Source: Cupriavidus neocaledonicus (GTDB taxonomy: Bacteria > Pseudomonadota > Gammaproteobacteria > Burkholderiales > Burkholderiaceae). From it: DNA of 64,000 nt. The position numbers and the translations under genes are program-made. Numbering within the stretch: the first letter of the stretch is position 1; each line of letters opens with the position of its first letter. Shown here one piece after another: positions 46,422 to 55,301 of this stretch. The stretch is from assembly GCF_000372525.1 (NCBI RefSeq), contig NZ_AQUR01000107.1, forward strand, positions 248,001 to 312,000, read 5' to 3'. The notes beneath the pieces are model-generated. The model was not told the DNA's origin, did not search any database, and saw nothing but the letters and a program-made list of their open reading frames with translations.

Positions 46422-47486
46422 ATGCCACTCGTTTCGATGCGCCAGCTGCTGGACCACGCAGCCGAGAACAGCTACGGCCTGCCGGCCTTCAACGTGAACA
46501 ACCTCGAGCAAGTGCAGGCCATCATGCAGGCGGCCGACGAGGTCAACGCTCCGGTGATCATGCAAGCCTCGGCCGGCGCCCGCAAATACGCCGGCGAGCA
46601 CTTCCTGCGCCACCTGATCGAGGCCGCGGTCGAAGCCTATCCGCACATCCCGGTGGTGATGCACCAGGACCACGGCCAGTCGCCGGCGATCTGCCAGGCC
46701 GCGATCGACCTGGGCTTCTCGTCGGTGATGATGGACGGCTCGCTGCGCGAAGACGGCAAGACCCCGGCCGACTACGAATACAACGTCGACGTGACGCGCA
46801 AGGTGGTGCAGCTGTCGCATGCCATCGGCGTGACCGTCGAGGGCGAGCTGGGCTGCCTGGGCTCGCTCGAAACCGGTGAAGCCGGCGAGGAAGACGGCAT
46901 CGGCGCCGAAGGCAAGCTGGACCACTCCATGCTGCTGACCGACCCCGAGCAGGCCGCCGACTTCGTCAAGGCCACCCAGCTCGACGCGCTGGCCATCGCC
47001 ATCGGCACCTCGCACGGCGCCTACAAGTTCACCCGCAAGCCCACCGGCGACATCCTGGCGATCAACCGCATCAAGGAAATCCACGCCCGTATCCCCAACA
47101 CCCACCTGGTGATGCACGGCTCGTCGTCGGTGCCGCAGGAACTGCTGGAAGAGATCCGCAAGTTCGGCGGCGACATGAAGGAAACCTACGGCGTGCCGGT
47201 CGAGGAAATCCAGGAAGCGATCAAGTACGGTGTGCGCAAGATCAACATCGACACCGACATCCGCCTGGCCATGACCGGCGCGATCCGCCGCTTCTTCGTC
47301 GAGAACCCGAGCAAGTTCGACCCGCGCGAATACCTGAAGCCGGCCCGCGAAGCCGCCAAGCAAGTGTGCAAGGCGCGCTACCTGGCGTTCGGCTGCGAAG
47401 GCCAGGCCGGCAAGATCAAGCCGGTGGCGCTGAGCGAGATCGCGCAGCAGTACAAGTCGGGCAAGCTGGCGCAGGTCGTGCAGTAA
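46422..47486 (+). CDS. fba: class II fructose-1,6-bisphosphate aldolase (CbbA/Fba type)
   Basis: A 354-aa zinc aldolase. The zinc ligands are in HQDHGQSP near residue 80 and HGSSSVPQ near residue 230; the phosphate site is GTSHGAYKF. The family's active-site loop GELGCLGSLETGEAGEEDG is present. The type resembles CbbA of Calvin-cycle clusters. A TTAGGAG ribosome site precedes the ATG. Confidence 0.97.
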   Translation: MPLVSMRQLLDHAAENSYGLPAFNVNNLEQVQAIMQAADEVNAPVIMQASAGARKYAGEHFLRHLIEAAVEAYPHIPVVMHQDHGQSPAICQAAIDLGFSSVMMDGSLREDGKTPADYEYNVDVTRKVVQLSHAIGVTVEGELGCLGSLETGEAGEEDGIGAEGKLDHSMLLTDPEQAADFVKATQLDALAIAIGTSHGAYKFTRKPTGDILAINRIKEIHARIPNTHLVMHGSSSVPQELLEEIRKFGGDMKETYGVPVEEIQEAIKYGVRKINIDTDIRLAMTGAIRRFFVENPSKFDPREYLKPAREAAKQVCKARYLAFGCEGQAGKIKPVALSEIAQQYKSGKLAQVVQ

Positions 47487-47589
47487 TGTCCCGTGTCCGC
47501 CTTCCGCGCAAGGGGAAGGCGGCTTGCAGTTCCGGCCGCCGCGGCACGCTTCCAGCGCCCGGCGGCTTCGCCGTTTTATCGGAACCATC

Positions 47590-48498
47590 ATGACCAACGC
47601 TCTCTACCAGTCCTCCATCAACTCGCTGCCGCTGCTGGGCCACGGCAAGGTGCGCGACAACTACGCCGTCGGCAACGACAAGCTGCTGATCGTCACCACC
47701 GACCGCCTGTCGGCGTTCGACGTCATCATGGGCGAGCCGATCCCCGACAAGGGCCGCGTGCTGAACCAGATGGCCAGCTTCTGGTTCCGCAAGCTCGCGC
47801 ACATCGTGCCGAACCACGAGACCGGCATCGCGCCCGAGACCGTGGTGGCGGCGGATGAAGTGGAGCAGGTCAGGGGCCGCGCGGTCGTGGTTAAGCGCCT
47901 GAAGCCGATCCTGGTCGAGGCCGTGGTGCGTGGCTACCTCGCCGGCAGCGGCTGGAAGGACTACCAGGCCACCGGCAAGGTGTGCGGCATCGAGCTGCCG
48001 CCGGGCCTGCAGAACGCGCAGAAGCTGCCCGAGCCGATCTTCACGCCGGCGGCCAAGGCCGAGATGGGCGAGCACGACGAGAACATCTCGTTCGCCGAGG
48101 TCGAGGCCCGCATCGGCATCGCGCTGGCGCGCCAGATGCGCGAGATCTCGATCCGCCTGTACAAGGAAGCGGCCGAGTTCGCCGCCACGCGCGGCATCAT
48201 CATCGCCGACACCAAGTTCGAGTTCGGCCTCGACGACAACGGCGTGCTGACGCTGATGGACGAAGTGCTGACCGCCGACTCGTCGCGCTTCTGGCCGGCC
48301 GATTCGTACCAGGTGGGCACCAACCCGCCGTCGTTCGACAAGCAGTTCGTGCGCGACTGGCTGGAGGCCGTGCGCATCGACGGCAAGCCGTGGCCCAAGA
48401 CCGCACCGGCGCCCAGGCTGCCGGACGACGTGATCGAGAAGACCGCGGCAAAGTATCGTGAGGCGCTGACGCGCCTGACGGGCGAAGAGTTGAAGTAA
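47590..48498 (+). CDS. purC: SAICAR synthetase
   Basis: A 302-aa enzyme of purine synthesis joining CAIR and aspartate. Marks: LLGHGKVRDNYAVGNDKLLIVTTDRLSAFD, VVRGYLAGSGWKDYQATGKVCG, IIIADTKFEFG and SYQVGTNPPSFDKQFVRDWL. Length matches the longer bacterial-plant form. It starts the purine set purC-purE-purK on this strand. Confidence 0.97.
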   Translation: MTNALYQSSINSLPLLGHGKVRDNYAVGNDKLLIVTTDRLSAFDVIMGEPIPDKGRVLNQMASFWFRKLAHIVPNHETGIAPETVVAADEVEQVRGRAVVVKRLKPILVEAVVRGYLAGSGWKDYQATGKVCGIELPPGLQNAQKLPEPIFTPAAKAEMGEHDENISFAEVEARIGIALARQMREISIRLYKEAAEFAATRGIIIADTKFEFGLDDNGVLTLMDEVLTADSSRFWPADSYQVGTNPPSFDKQFVRDWLEAVRIDGKPWPKTAPAPRLPDDVIEKTAAKYREALTRLTGEELK

Positions 48499-48531
48499 TT
48501 TCGTAGCCACCGGCTTTCAAGAGCCAACGGT

Positions 48532-48653
48532 GTTCCCCTCTCCCCTCATGGGAAGAGGGCAGGGTGAGGGGTGGTTTGGCAAGGCACCACGCGTCTAGAA
48601 GCGCCCGGTTCTCACCCCGCCCCTCTCCCGCCAGCGGGAGCGGGGAGCAAACC
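48532..48653. repeat. inverted pair of REP-like repeats between purC and purE
   Basis: Two units in opposite orientation: 48532-48582 (TTCCCCTCTCCCCTCATGGG ... AGGGTGAGGGG) and 48611-48653 (CTCACCCCGCCCCTCTCCCG ... GGGAGC). The same type occurs at 51526-51664 and 56501-56654. Confidence 0.75.
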
Positions 48654-48667
48654 AGCAAGGATCAAAC

Positions 48668-49165
48668 GTGAGCAAGCAAGAAAAGCCATTGGTCGGCGTC
48701 GTCATGGGCAGCAGCTCCGACTGGGACGTGATGCAGCACGCCGTGGCGATGCTGAAGGATTTCGGCGTGCCGTTCGAAGCCCAGGTGGTGTCCGCGCACC
48801 GCATGGCCGACGACATGTTCCGCTATGCCGAGAGCGCGCGCAGCCGCGGCATCCGCGCCATCATCGCCGGTGCCGGCGGGGCCGCGCACCTGCCGGGCAT
48901 GATCGCCGCCAAGACCATCGTGCCGGTGTTCGGCGTGCCGGTGCCGTCGAAATACCTGCGCGGCGAGGACTCGCTGCTGTCGATCGTGCAGATGCCCAAG
49001 GGCGTGCCGGTGGCCACCTTTGCCATCGGCGAGGCGGGCGCCGCCAACGCCGCGCTGCATGCCATCGCCACGCTGGCGACCACCGACGACGCGCTGGCCT
49101 CGGCGCTGGAAGCCTTCCGCGCGAAGCAGACCGAAGCCGCGCGTGCCATGACGTTGCCGCTGTAA
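48668..49165 (+). CDS. purE: N5-CAIR mutase PurE
   Basis: A 165-aa homo-oligomeric mutase of purine synthesis. The start is a GTG at 48668. GVVMGSSSDWDVMQHA, the catalytic SAHRMADDMFRYA, GAGGAAHLPGMIA and the C-terminal helix are all present. It works with PurK encoded 41 bp downstream. Confidence 0.97.
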   Translation: MSKQEKPLVGVVMGSSSDWDVMQHAVAMLKDFGVPFEAQVVSAHRMADDMFRYAESARSRGIRAIIAGAGGAAHLPGMIAAKTIVPVFGVPVPSKYLRGEDSLLSIVQMPKGVPVATFAIGEAGAANAALHAIATLATTDDALASALEAFRAKQTEAARAMTLPL

Positions 49166-49206
49166 TGCTGCCGCTGTAACCCTCCGGACCCTGACGGAAC
49201 CGAGCA

Positions 49207-50451
49207 ATGCCTACCGATATCCATCCCTACCTCTCCGAAGCCCACACGCCGGAATCGCGCGCCGAGTTCGGCGTCGACCGTCCCGACGCGCCCATCCTGC
49301 CCGGCGCGTGGCTGGGCATGCTGGGCGGCGGCCAGCTCGGCCGCATGTTCACGCATGCGGCGCAGGCGATGGGCTATCGCGTGTGCGTGCTCGACCCGGA
49401 CCAGGACAGCCCGGCCGGCGTGGTCGCCGACAGGCACATCTGCGCGGCATACACCGACGAGGCCGCGCTGGCCGAGATGGGCAAGCTGTGCCAGGCGGTC
49501 AGCACCGAGTTCGAGAACGTGCCGTCGCTGTCGCTGGACCGGCTCGAGCAGCTGGGTGCGTTCGTCGCGCCGCGCGGCTACTGCGTGTCGATCGCGCAGA
49601 ACCGCATCGGCGAGAAGAAGTTCTTCGCCGCCTGCGCCGAGCGCACCGGCGTGCCGACCGCGCCGCACTGGGTGATCCAGCACGACGCCGACGTCGACCA
49701 GCTGCCCGACCACGTGCTGCCCGGCATCCTCAAGACCGCGCGCATGGGCTATGACGGCAAGGGCCAGGCGCGCGTGAAGACGCGCGACGACGTGCGTGCC
49801 GCGTGGAAGGCGATGCAGCACGTGCCGTGCGTGCTGGAGCAGATGCTGCCGCTGGCGTACGAGGTGTCGGTGCTGGCCGCGCGCGGCGCGGACGGCGCCA
49901 CCGCGACCTGGCCGCTGGCCGAGAACGTGCATCGCGACGGCATCCTGTTCTCGACCGAGATGCCGTCGACCAGCGTCTCGCCCGAGATCGCCGATCGCGC
50001 CCGCGCAGCGGCCGCCGCCATCGCCACGGAAATGGGCTATGTCGGCGTGCTGTGCATCGAGTTCTTCGTGCTCACCGACGGTTCGCTGGTCGCCAACGAA
50101 ATGGCGCCGCGCCCGCACAATTCCGGCCATATCACCATGGACGCCTGCGAGACCAGCCAGTTCGAGCAGCAGGTGCGCGCCATGGCACGGCTGCCGCTGG
50201 GCAGCACGCGCCAGCATTCGGCCGGCAAGATGCTGAACCTGCTGGGCGATGTGTGGTTCGAGTTCGGGCTGGAGCGCACCCCGGCCTGGGACGAAGTAGT
50301 GGCGCAACCCGGCGCCAAGCTGCACCTGTACGGCAAGAGCGATGCGCGCCCGTCGCGCAAGATGGGACATGTCAACTGCATCGGCGAGCATGCCGAAGCC
50401 GCCGACGCCGCGTTCCGGGCGGCCGCGCAGGCGCTGCACATCCCGCTCTGA
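49207..50451 (+). CDS. purK: N5-CAIR synthetase PurK
   Basis: A 414-aa ATP-grasp carboxylase-like enzyme making N5-CAIR from AIR, bicarbonate and ATP. WLGMLGGGQLGRMFTHAAQAMGYRVCVLDPD, the glycine-rich LKTARMGYDGKGQ, EVSVLAARG and the metal site NEMAPRPHNSGHITMDAC are visible. Preceded by an ~35-residue N-terminal extension relative to E. coli PurK. Next gene is sua5. Confidence 0.96.
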   Translation: MPTDIHPYLSEAHTPESRAEFGVDRPDAPILPGAWLGMLGGGQLGRMFTHAAQAMGYRVCVLDPDQDSPAGVVADRHICAAYTDEAALAEMGKLCQAVSTEFENVPSLSLDRLEQLGAFVAPRGYCVSIAQNRIGEKKFFAACAERTGVPTAPHWVIQHDADVDQLPDHVLPGILKTARMGYDGKGQARVKTRDDVRAAWKAMQHVPCVLEQMLPLAYEVSVLAARGADGATATWPLAENVHRDGILFSTEMPSTSVSPEIADRARAAAAAIATEMGYVGVLCIEFFVLTDGSLVANEMAPRPHNSGHITMDACETSQFEQQVRAMARLPLGSTRQHSAGKMLNLLGDVWFEFGLERTPAWDEVVAQPGAKLHLYGKSDARPSRKMGHVNCIGEHAEAADAAFRAAAQALHIPL

Positions 50452-50490
50452 ATTTCCGTCCGACCGCCACGCCACCTTTGAAGGAATACG

Positions 50491-51480
50491 ATGTCGCCGC
50501 GCACGCCCACGGCCGCCGAACTGGATGAAGCCGTCCGCCTGCTCGAGGCGGGGCAACTGGTTGCCTTCCCGACCGAGACGGTCTACGGGCTGGGCGCCGA
50601 CGCCGAGAATCCCGAGGCGGTCGGCCGCATCTTCGCGCTCAAGGGACGGCCGTCCAACCACCCGGTGATCGTGCACGTGGTCGATGGCGCGGACATCAGC
50701 TACTGGACCGACGAGGTACCCGAGGCTGCGCGGATGCTGATCGATGCGTTCTGGCCGGGACCGCTGACGCTGATCCTGAAGCGTGCTTCGCATATCGATG
50801 CCGCGGTCGCCGGCGGGCAGGACAGCATCGGCCTGCGCTGTCCGTCGCATCCGGTGGCGCAGGCGCTGCTGGCGCGCTTCAAGCGCGGCCGCGGCGGCAT
50901 TGCCGCGCCTTCCGCCAACAAGTTCGGCCAGGTCAGCCCGACCACCGCGCAGCATGTGCGCGAGGAATTCGGCGACGCGGTCTATGTGCTGGAGGGCGAT
51001 GGCGTCGAGGTCGGCATCGAATCGACCATCGTCGACCTGTCGCGGCTGGACCAGGGCATCGGCCCGGTGCTGCTGCGCCCGGGCGCGGTCACGGTGGGGA
51101 TGCTGGCGCAGGTGCTGGGCGAAGCCCCGCTGCCGCCGGATGCCGCCGCGCCGCGCGCGTCCGGCACGCTGAAGGCACACTACGCGCCGCACACGCCGCT
51201 GCTGCTGGCCGATGCGCAGTCCGCCGCCGCGCGCCTGGAAGCGCTGCCGGCGGATGCCCGCGTGGCATGGGTCGGGCGCGCGCCGCTGGCGGACCAGCGC
51301 TGCACCTGGGTGCAGGCGCCCGCCGATGCCGCCGCCTATGCGCAGGAGCTGTACCGGCTGCTGCGCAAGCTGGACCGGCAGGGGTATACGCAGCTGGTGT
51401 TCGAGGTATTGCCCGAAGGGCAGGACTGGGCCGGGGTAAGGGACCGGCTTGAGCGGGCGGCGGCGGCGTTCGGGGGGTAG
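50491..51480 (+). CDS. sua5: L-threonylcarbamoyladenylate synthase, Sua5 type
   Basis: A 329-aa enzyme that makes the precursor for t6A in tRNA. The N-terminal YrdC domain carries GQLVAFPTETVYGLGADAENPEAVGRIFALKGRPSNHP and FKRGRGGIAAPSANKFGQVSPT; the C-terminal Sua5 domain (about 220-329) includes SGTLKAHYAPHTPLLL. The two-domain form distinguishes it from short TsaC. 39 bp after purK, same strand. Confidence 0.95.
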   Translation: MSPRTPTAAELDEAVRLLEAGQLVAFPTETVYGLGADAENPEAVGRIFALKGRPSNHPVIVHVVDGADISYWTDEVPEAARMLIDAFWPGPLTLILKRASHIDAAVAGGQDSIGLRCPSHPVAQALLARFKRGRGGIAAPSANKFGQVSPTTAQHVREEFGDAVYVLEGDGVEVGIESTIVDLSRLDQGIGPVLLRPGAVTVGMLAQVLGEAPLPPDAAAPRASGTLKAHYAPHTPLLLADAQSAAARLEALPADARVAWVGRAPLADQRCTWVQAPADAAAYAQELYRLLRKLDRQGYTQLVFEVLPEGQDWAGVRDRLERAAAAFGG

Positions 51481-51525
51481 GGCGGTGGCTTGCCTGCTGC
51501 ACGCCTGACTTCGTCGATACGCCAG

Positions 51526-51664
51526 CCCTCACCCCCGCCCCTCTCCCGCCAGCGGGAGAGGAGAGCAAACCGCTGGCATTCCAATGCAGTCAGCCAGTTC
51601 GGTTCCTTCTGATTACCGCCGGTGTGCTCCCTCTCCCGCTGGCGGGAGAGGGTCGGGGTGAGGG
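51526..51664. repeat. inverted pair of REP-like repeats after sua5
   Basis: Units at 51526-51571 (CCCTCACCCCCGCCCCTCTC ... GGGAGAGGAGAGCAAAC) and 51624-51664 (CTCCCTCTCCCGCTGGCGGG ... GGGGTGAGGG) face opposite ways, with a CGCCAGCGGG-type core in each. Same family as at 48532 and 56501. Confidence 0.75.
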
Positions 51665-51694
51665 CCGGCGTCTGCTAGCACGCTGCCGTCAACA

Positions 51695-52021
51695 TTACCC
51701 CCCCAACAACCGCAACGCCGTATACACCGCCATCCCCACTGCAATCATCCCCACCATCTTCCGGGTCAGCAGGTAGAACACCGTCGCCGCCACCCCGGCC
51801 ATCAGCTTGTAGTTGGAAAACGCCACGGTGAAATGCCCCTGCCAGGTCATCAGGTCCGGCAGGATGATGGCGGCCAGCGCGGCTGCCGGCGCATAGCGCA
51901 GCGCGCGCTGGATGCGGTCCGGCACGGTGATGTGCTCGCCGGCCATCAGGAACAGCGCGCGCGTGATCACGGTGACGACCGCCATGCCGACCAGCGCGAT
52001 CCAGACTTCGGTATGGCTCAT
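51695..52021 (-). CDS. azlD: branched-chain amino acid exporter small subunit AzlD
   Basis: A 108-aa, four-helix membrane protein (EVWIALVGMAVVTVITRALFL, RYAPAAALAAIILPDLM, LMAGVAATVFYLL, MVGMIAVGMAVYTALRLLG). The start overlaps the azlC stop by 4 bp, the usual coupling of AzlC and AzlD, which together export branched-chain amino acids or related compounds. Confidence 0.94.
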   Translation of the reverse strand: MSHTEVWIALVGMAVVTVITRALFLMAGEHITVPDRIQRALRYAPAAALAAIILPDLMTWQGHFTVAFSNYKLMAGVAATVFYLLTRKMVGMIAVGMAVYTALRLLGG

Positions 52022-52842
52022 GCGCGGTCTCCCGGGAGGTCGGCAGGCTCGGACCCCGGCTTGGCGAGCGGTGCCTGCCTGCGCCGCCGGATGCCGCGCA
52101 GCGCGGCCCGCGCCGCCAGTTCATCGCTGGCCATGCCCGCCGCGATCGCGCCGACCACCGCCACCACCAGCCCGAGCCGGTACGGCAGGTCGAAGCACAG
52201 CAGCGCCAGCACCGCCGAAATCACCACCGCCATCAGCGTCGAGCGCGAATTGATGGTGGCGATCATCACCGGGATCAGCGCCATGGTGCCGGCCAGCCCC
52301 AGCCCCCAGCTGTCCGGGAACAGGCTGGCCAGCACGATGCCGATGATCGACGACAGCTGCCACATGCAGAAGTTGGTCAGCGCCATGCCCCAGAAGTAGC
52401 CTTCCTTGCCGGGCTCATAGCCGGGCGTGCTGTACTTCTGCAGGAAGTAGACGAAATGCAGGTCGCCGTTGAAGAAGCCCAGCACCGTGCGCCGCGCCAG
52501 CGTCAGGTAGCTGAAATGCGGCTGCATGCCGGCGCTGAAGATGACGAAGCGCAGGTTGACCATGGCCGCGGTCAGCCAGATGGTCCACAGCGGCAGCCCC
52601 GCGGCGAACAGCGGCAGCACCGCCAGCTGCGCCGAGCCGGCGTAGACCAGCAGCGACATGCCGATGGCCTCGGGCACGGTCAGCACGGATTTGCTCATGG
52701 CCACGCCGGTGACCAGGCCCCAGGAAAATACCGCGGGCAGGGACGGGGCAAAGCGGCGCGCGCCGTCGATAAAGCCGGCGCGTTCGGCCGGTGCGAAGCG
52801 ATGCCAGAGGCGCAACCACACCGGGGGTTGTCGGGAAGTCAT
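52018..52842 (-). CDS. azlC: branched-chain amino acid exporter large subunit AzlC
   Basis: A 274-aa inner-membrane protein. GARRFAPSLPAVFSWGLVTGVAMSKSVLTVPEAIGMSLLVYAGSAQLAVLPL is the family N-terminus, and NLRFVIFSAGMQPHF is diagnostic. About seven helices. The C-terminal 35 residues are basic and Pro-rich. Start at 52842 chosen over the longer opening because conservation begins there. Coupled to azlD. Confidence 0.94.
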   Translation of the reverse strand: MTSRQPPVWLRLWHRFAPAERAGFIDGARRFAPSLPAVFSWGLVTGVAMSKSVLTVPEAIGMSLLVYAGSAQLAVLPLFAAGLPLWTIWLTAAMVNLRFVIFSAGMQPHFSYLTLARRTVLGFFNGDLHFVYFLQKYSTPGYEPGKEGYFWGMALTNFCMWQLSSIIGIVLASLFPDSWGLGLAGTMALIPVMIATINSRSTLMAVVISAVLALLCFDLPYRLGLVVAVVGAIAAGMASDELAARAALRGIRRRRQAPLAKPGSEPADLPGDRA

Positions 52843-53030
52843 GTCAGAGGAAGCGGGGGCGATGCGACCCGGGGCCGAAGGCCGGCCCGGAAGGCTGCCG
52901 CCGCAGGACGCGGCCGGCACCCTGGCATTATAGGGTGGGATGGCGGGCTGGTAAGCGAGCGCTTAAAAAAATGCCGCCCCGGCGTTGGCGGCGGGCCACG
53001 GCGCCGCGCCGCGGCCCGGCCGCGGCGGCG

Positions 53031-54662
53031 TCAGTGCGCCCCGCGGTACACCCACTGCAGCAGCGCGTCGTGCGCCTCCTGCGCCTGCGCGGCGTTGGCG
53101 TGGTTGATCATGCTGACCACCACGTAGCGGCCGCCCTCGGCGGCATCGACATAGCCCGCCAGCGCGCGCACATCGGCCAGCGTGCCGGTTTTCAGGTAGC
53201 CGCTGCCGGCCGCGCTGGCGCGGGTCAGGCGGTTGCGCAGCGTGCCGTCGACGCCCAGCACCGGCAGCGAATCGATCAGCACCGGCCCGACCGGGCTGGC
53301 CGCGGCCTGCTGCAGCAGGCGCGCCATGTCATAGGCGCTGATGCGTTCCGCGCGCGACAGGCCCGAGCCGTTGTCGAGCACCAGCCCCGGCATGTCCAGC
53401 CCCTGGCGTGCCAGCCAGCGCTGCACCACGCGGATCGAGCGCCCGGTGCTGGCGGGCCCGCCGCGGTCCATCTCGGCGCCGAGGGTCAGGAACAGCTGCC
53501 GCGCCATCACGTTGTTCGAGAACTTGTTGATGTCGCGCACGATGTCGGCCAGCGGCAGGCCGTAGTGGCGCGCCAGCAGCACCGCGCCGCGCGGCACCTT
53601 GCCGCTGCGCAGCGCGGGCAGGCGGGCAAAGCGCCCGCCGGCGCGCTGCCACTCGGCGACAAAGCCGCCCCAGGTGAATTCCGCGTGCGACAGCGTGGCG
53701 ATATTGAGTACGTGCTCGCCGCAGTCGCTGGCATAGTCGCCGTAGAAAGAGGCCAGCACGGTGCCATCGGCTTGCGGCAGCACGGTCGGGCTGGCGCTGC
53801 TCTGCCAGTCGCCGCAGCGGCCGTTGGTGAGCGTCAGGCGGTTGTCCAGCTTGAGCTGCGCCAGCTCCGGCGTGACGCTGACCGCCACGGTCTGCGTGGC
53901 CGGGTCCGGCGTGAGCGTGAACGACAGCGTCTTGAAGGCGTACAGCAGCGCATCGGGGCCGACGTTGTAGGCGCGCTGCACCTCGCCGTCGATGGTGCCG
54001 TTGCTGTCCAGGCCATCGGCGAAGTAGCTGCGATCCAGCACCAGGTCGCCGTCGATGGTGCTGGCGCCGGCGGCACGCGCCCGCGCCACCAGCTTGGCCA
54101 TTTCCTCTGGCACCAGCTTGGGATCGCCGTGGCCGCGCAGGTAGACGTTGCCGTTGACGGTGCCGTCGGCGCCGGGTTGCGCGTCGGCGTAGAGCGAGGT
54201 CTGCCAGCGGTAGTCGGGCCCCAGCAGCTGCAGGCCGGCGAAGGTGGTGACCAGCTTCATGGTCGAGGCCGGGTTCATCGGCAGCTGCGCGTTCCAGCTG
54301 GCGCGCGCGCTGCTGTCGCCCAGTCGCACCACGTAGAAGCTGGCCGCCGCGGCCGGCACGCCGGCGCGGCGCAGGGCCGCGGCCACCGGGGCGGGCACGC
54401 CGGCACTGAGCAGCGCCGGATCGGCGGCGGCCTTGGTTGCGGCTTTGGCGGCTTTGGCCGATTCCGGCGCTTTGGCGGGCCTGGTGGCCTTGGTCGCCTT
54501 GACGGCCTTGGTGGGCGGCTTGGCGTAGGCCGGTGCCAGTGCCGGGCCGCCGGCCAGCAGCACGGCGGCAACGAGGGGCGAGAGCAGCGGCGACAGGCGG
54601 CGCAGCAGCGCGCCGGGTCGCGCTGCGGTGGGCGCGGCGAGGGTTCTTGGCATGGCGGCCAT
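53031..54662 (-). CDS. dacB: D-alanyl-D-alanine carboxypeptidase/endopeptidase, PBP4 (DacB) family
   Basis: A 543-aa periplasmic peptidase that trims and cleaves peptidoglycan cross-links. Signal peptide near LLSPLVAAVLLAGGPALAPAYA, then an unusual ~35-residue Lys/Ala/Pro linker (KAVKATKATRPAKAPESAKA...). The three penicillin-binding motifs are intact: SxxK in NPASTMKLVTT, SxN in KFSNNVMARQ and KTG in GYLKTGTLADVR. Start may be a few codons later (MPRT). Convergent or independent of azlC. Confidence 0.94.
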   Translation of the reverse strand: MAAMPRTLAAPTAARPGALLRRLSPLLSPLVAAVLLAGGPALAPAYAKPPTKAVKATKATRPAKAPESAKAAKAATKAAADPALLSAGVPAPVAAALRRAGVPAAAASFYVVRLGDSSARASWNAQLPMNPASTMKLVTTFAGLQLLGPDYRWQTSLYADAQPGADGTVNGNVYLRGHGDPKLVPEEMAKLVARARAAGASTIDGDLVLDRSYFADGLDSNGTIDGEVQRAYNVGPDALLYAFKTLSFTLTPDPATQTVAVSVTPELAQLKLDNRLTLTNGRCGDWQSSASPTVLPQADGTVLASFYGDYASDCGEHVLNIATLSHAEFTWGGFVAEWQRAGGRFARLPALRSGKVPRGAVLLARHYGLPLADIVRDINKFSNNVMARQLFLTLGAEMDRGGPASTGRSIRVVQRWLARQGLDMPGLVLDNGSGLSRAERISAYDMARLLQQAAASPVGPVLIDSLPVLGVDGTLRNRLTRASAAGSGYLKTGTLADVRALAGYVDAAEGGRYVVVSMINHANAAQAQEAHDALLQWVYRGAH

Positions 54663-54713
54663 GTTAACGCATGGCCGCCCGCAAGCGGATGACAGTGACG
54701 ATGGCGCGGCGGT

Positions 54714-55301
54714 TCAGCCGGCGCGCGGCGGCGCCAGCCGTGCCAGCAGCGCTTTCAGCGTGGCCTGCTCGGTTTCGCCGAGCGCCGAGCTGACGTGGGC
54801 GTCGTGCGCTACCACTGCCTGCGTGGCGGCTTCGAGCGTGCGGCGCCCGGCCGGGGTCAGCACCAGGCTGTAGGCGCGCCGGTCGCCCGCGGCCGGGCGC
54901 CGCGCCACCAGCTTCATGGCCTCGAGCGCATCCACCAGCAGCACCGCGCCCGAGCGCGCGATGCCCAGGATCTGCGCCAGCTCGGTCAGCTTCAGGTGCG
55001 GGTTACGCGAGATGATGACCAGCGCCGAGAAGCGCGGCGGGGTGATCTGCCACTGCGCCAGCGACTGCACGAAGTCTTCGTAGATGCGGATCTGCGCGCG
55101 GCGGATGGCGTAGCCGACCAGGTTGTCGAGCACGCCGTAGTCGATGTTCGGCACATGCGGGTCGAAGCCGCCACCGCCACCGTCGCCGGCGGCCGGGTCG
55201 GGCGCCAGCGCATCGCGCGTCCTGCGCCGCGCGGGCGCTGCGCCGGTGCGGGCCCGCCGCGCGGGGGTGGCGGGCGGTGTGGCGGATGCGTCGGGAATCA
55301 T
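54714..55301 (-). CDS. MarR-family transcriptional regulator
   Basis: A 195-aa regulator with a 55-residue Ala/Arg-rich N-terminal extension before the typical MarR fold (YAIRRAQIRIYEDFVQSLAQWQITPPRFSALVIIS, LTELAQILGIARSGAVLLVDALE, RRPAAGDRRAYSLVLTPAGR). The wing DRR and the helix LGIARSGAVLLVD point to DNA binding. The gene overlaps the upstream binding-protein gene by 4 bp, so both are co-expressed. It may sense a ligand of the binding protein or of the monooxygenase upstream. Confidence 0.9.
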   Translation of the reverse strand: MIPDASATPPATPARRARTGAAPARRRTRDALAPDPAAGDGGGGGFDPHVPNIDYGVLDNLVGYAIRRAQIRIYEDFVQSLAQWQITPPRFSALVIISRNPHLKLTELAQILGIARSGAVLLVDALEAMKLVARRPAAGDRRAYSLVLTPAGRRTLEAATQAVVAHDAHVSSALGETEQATLKALLARLAPPRAG

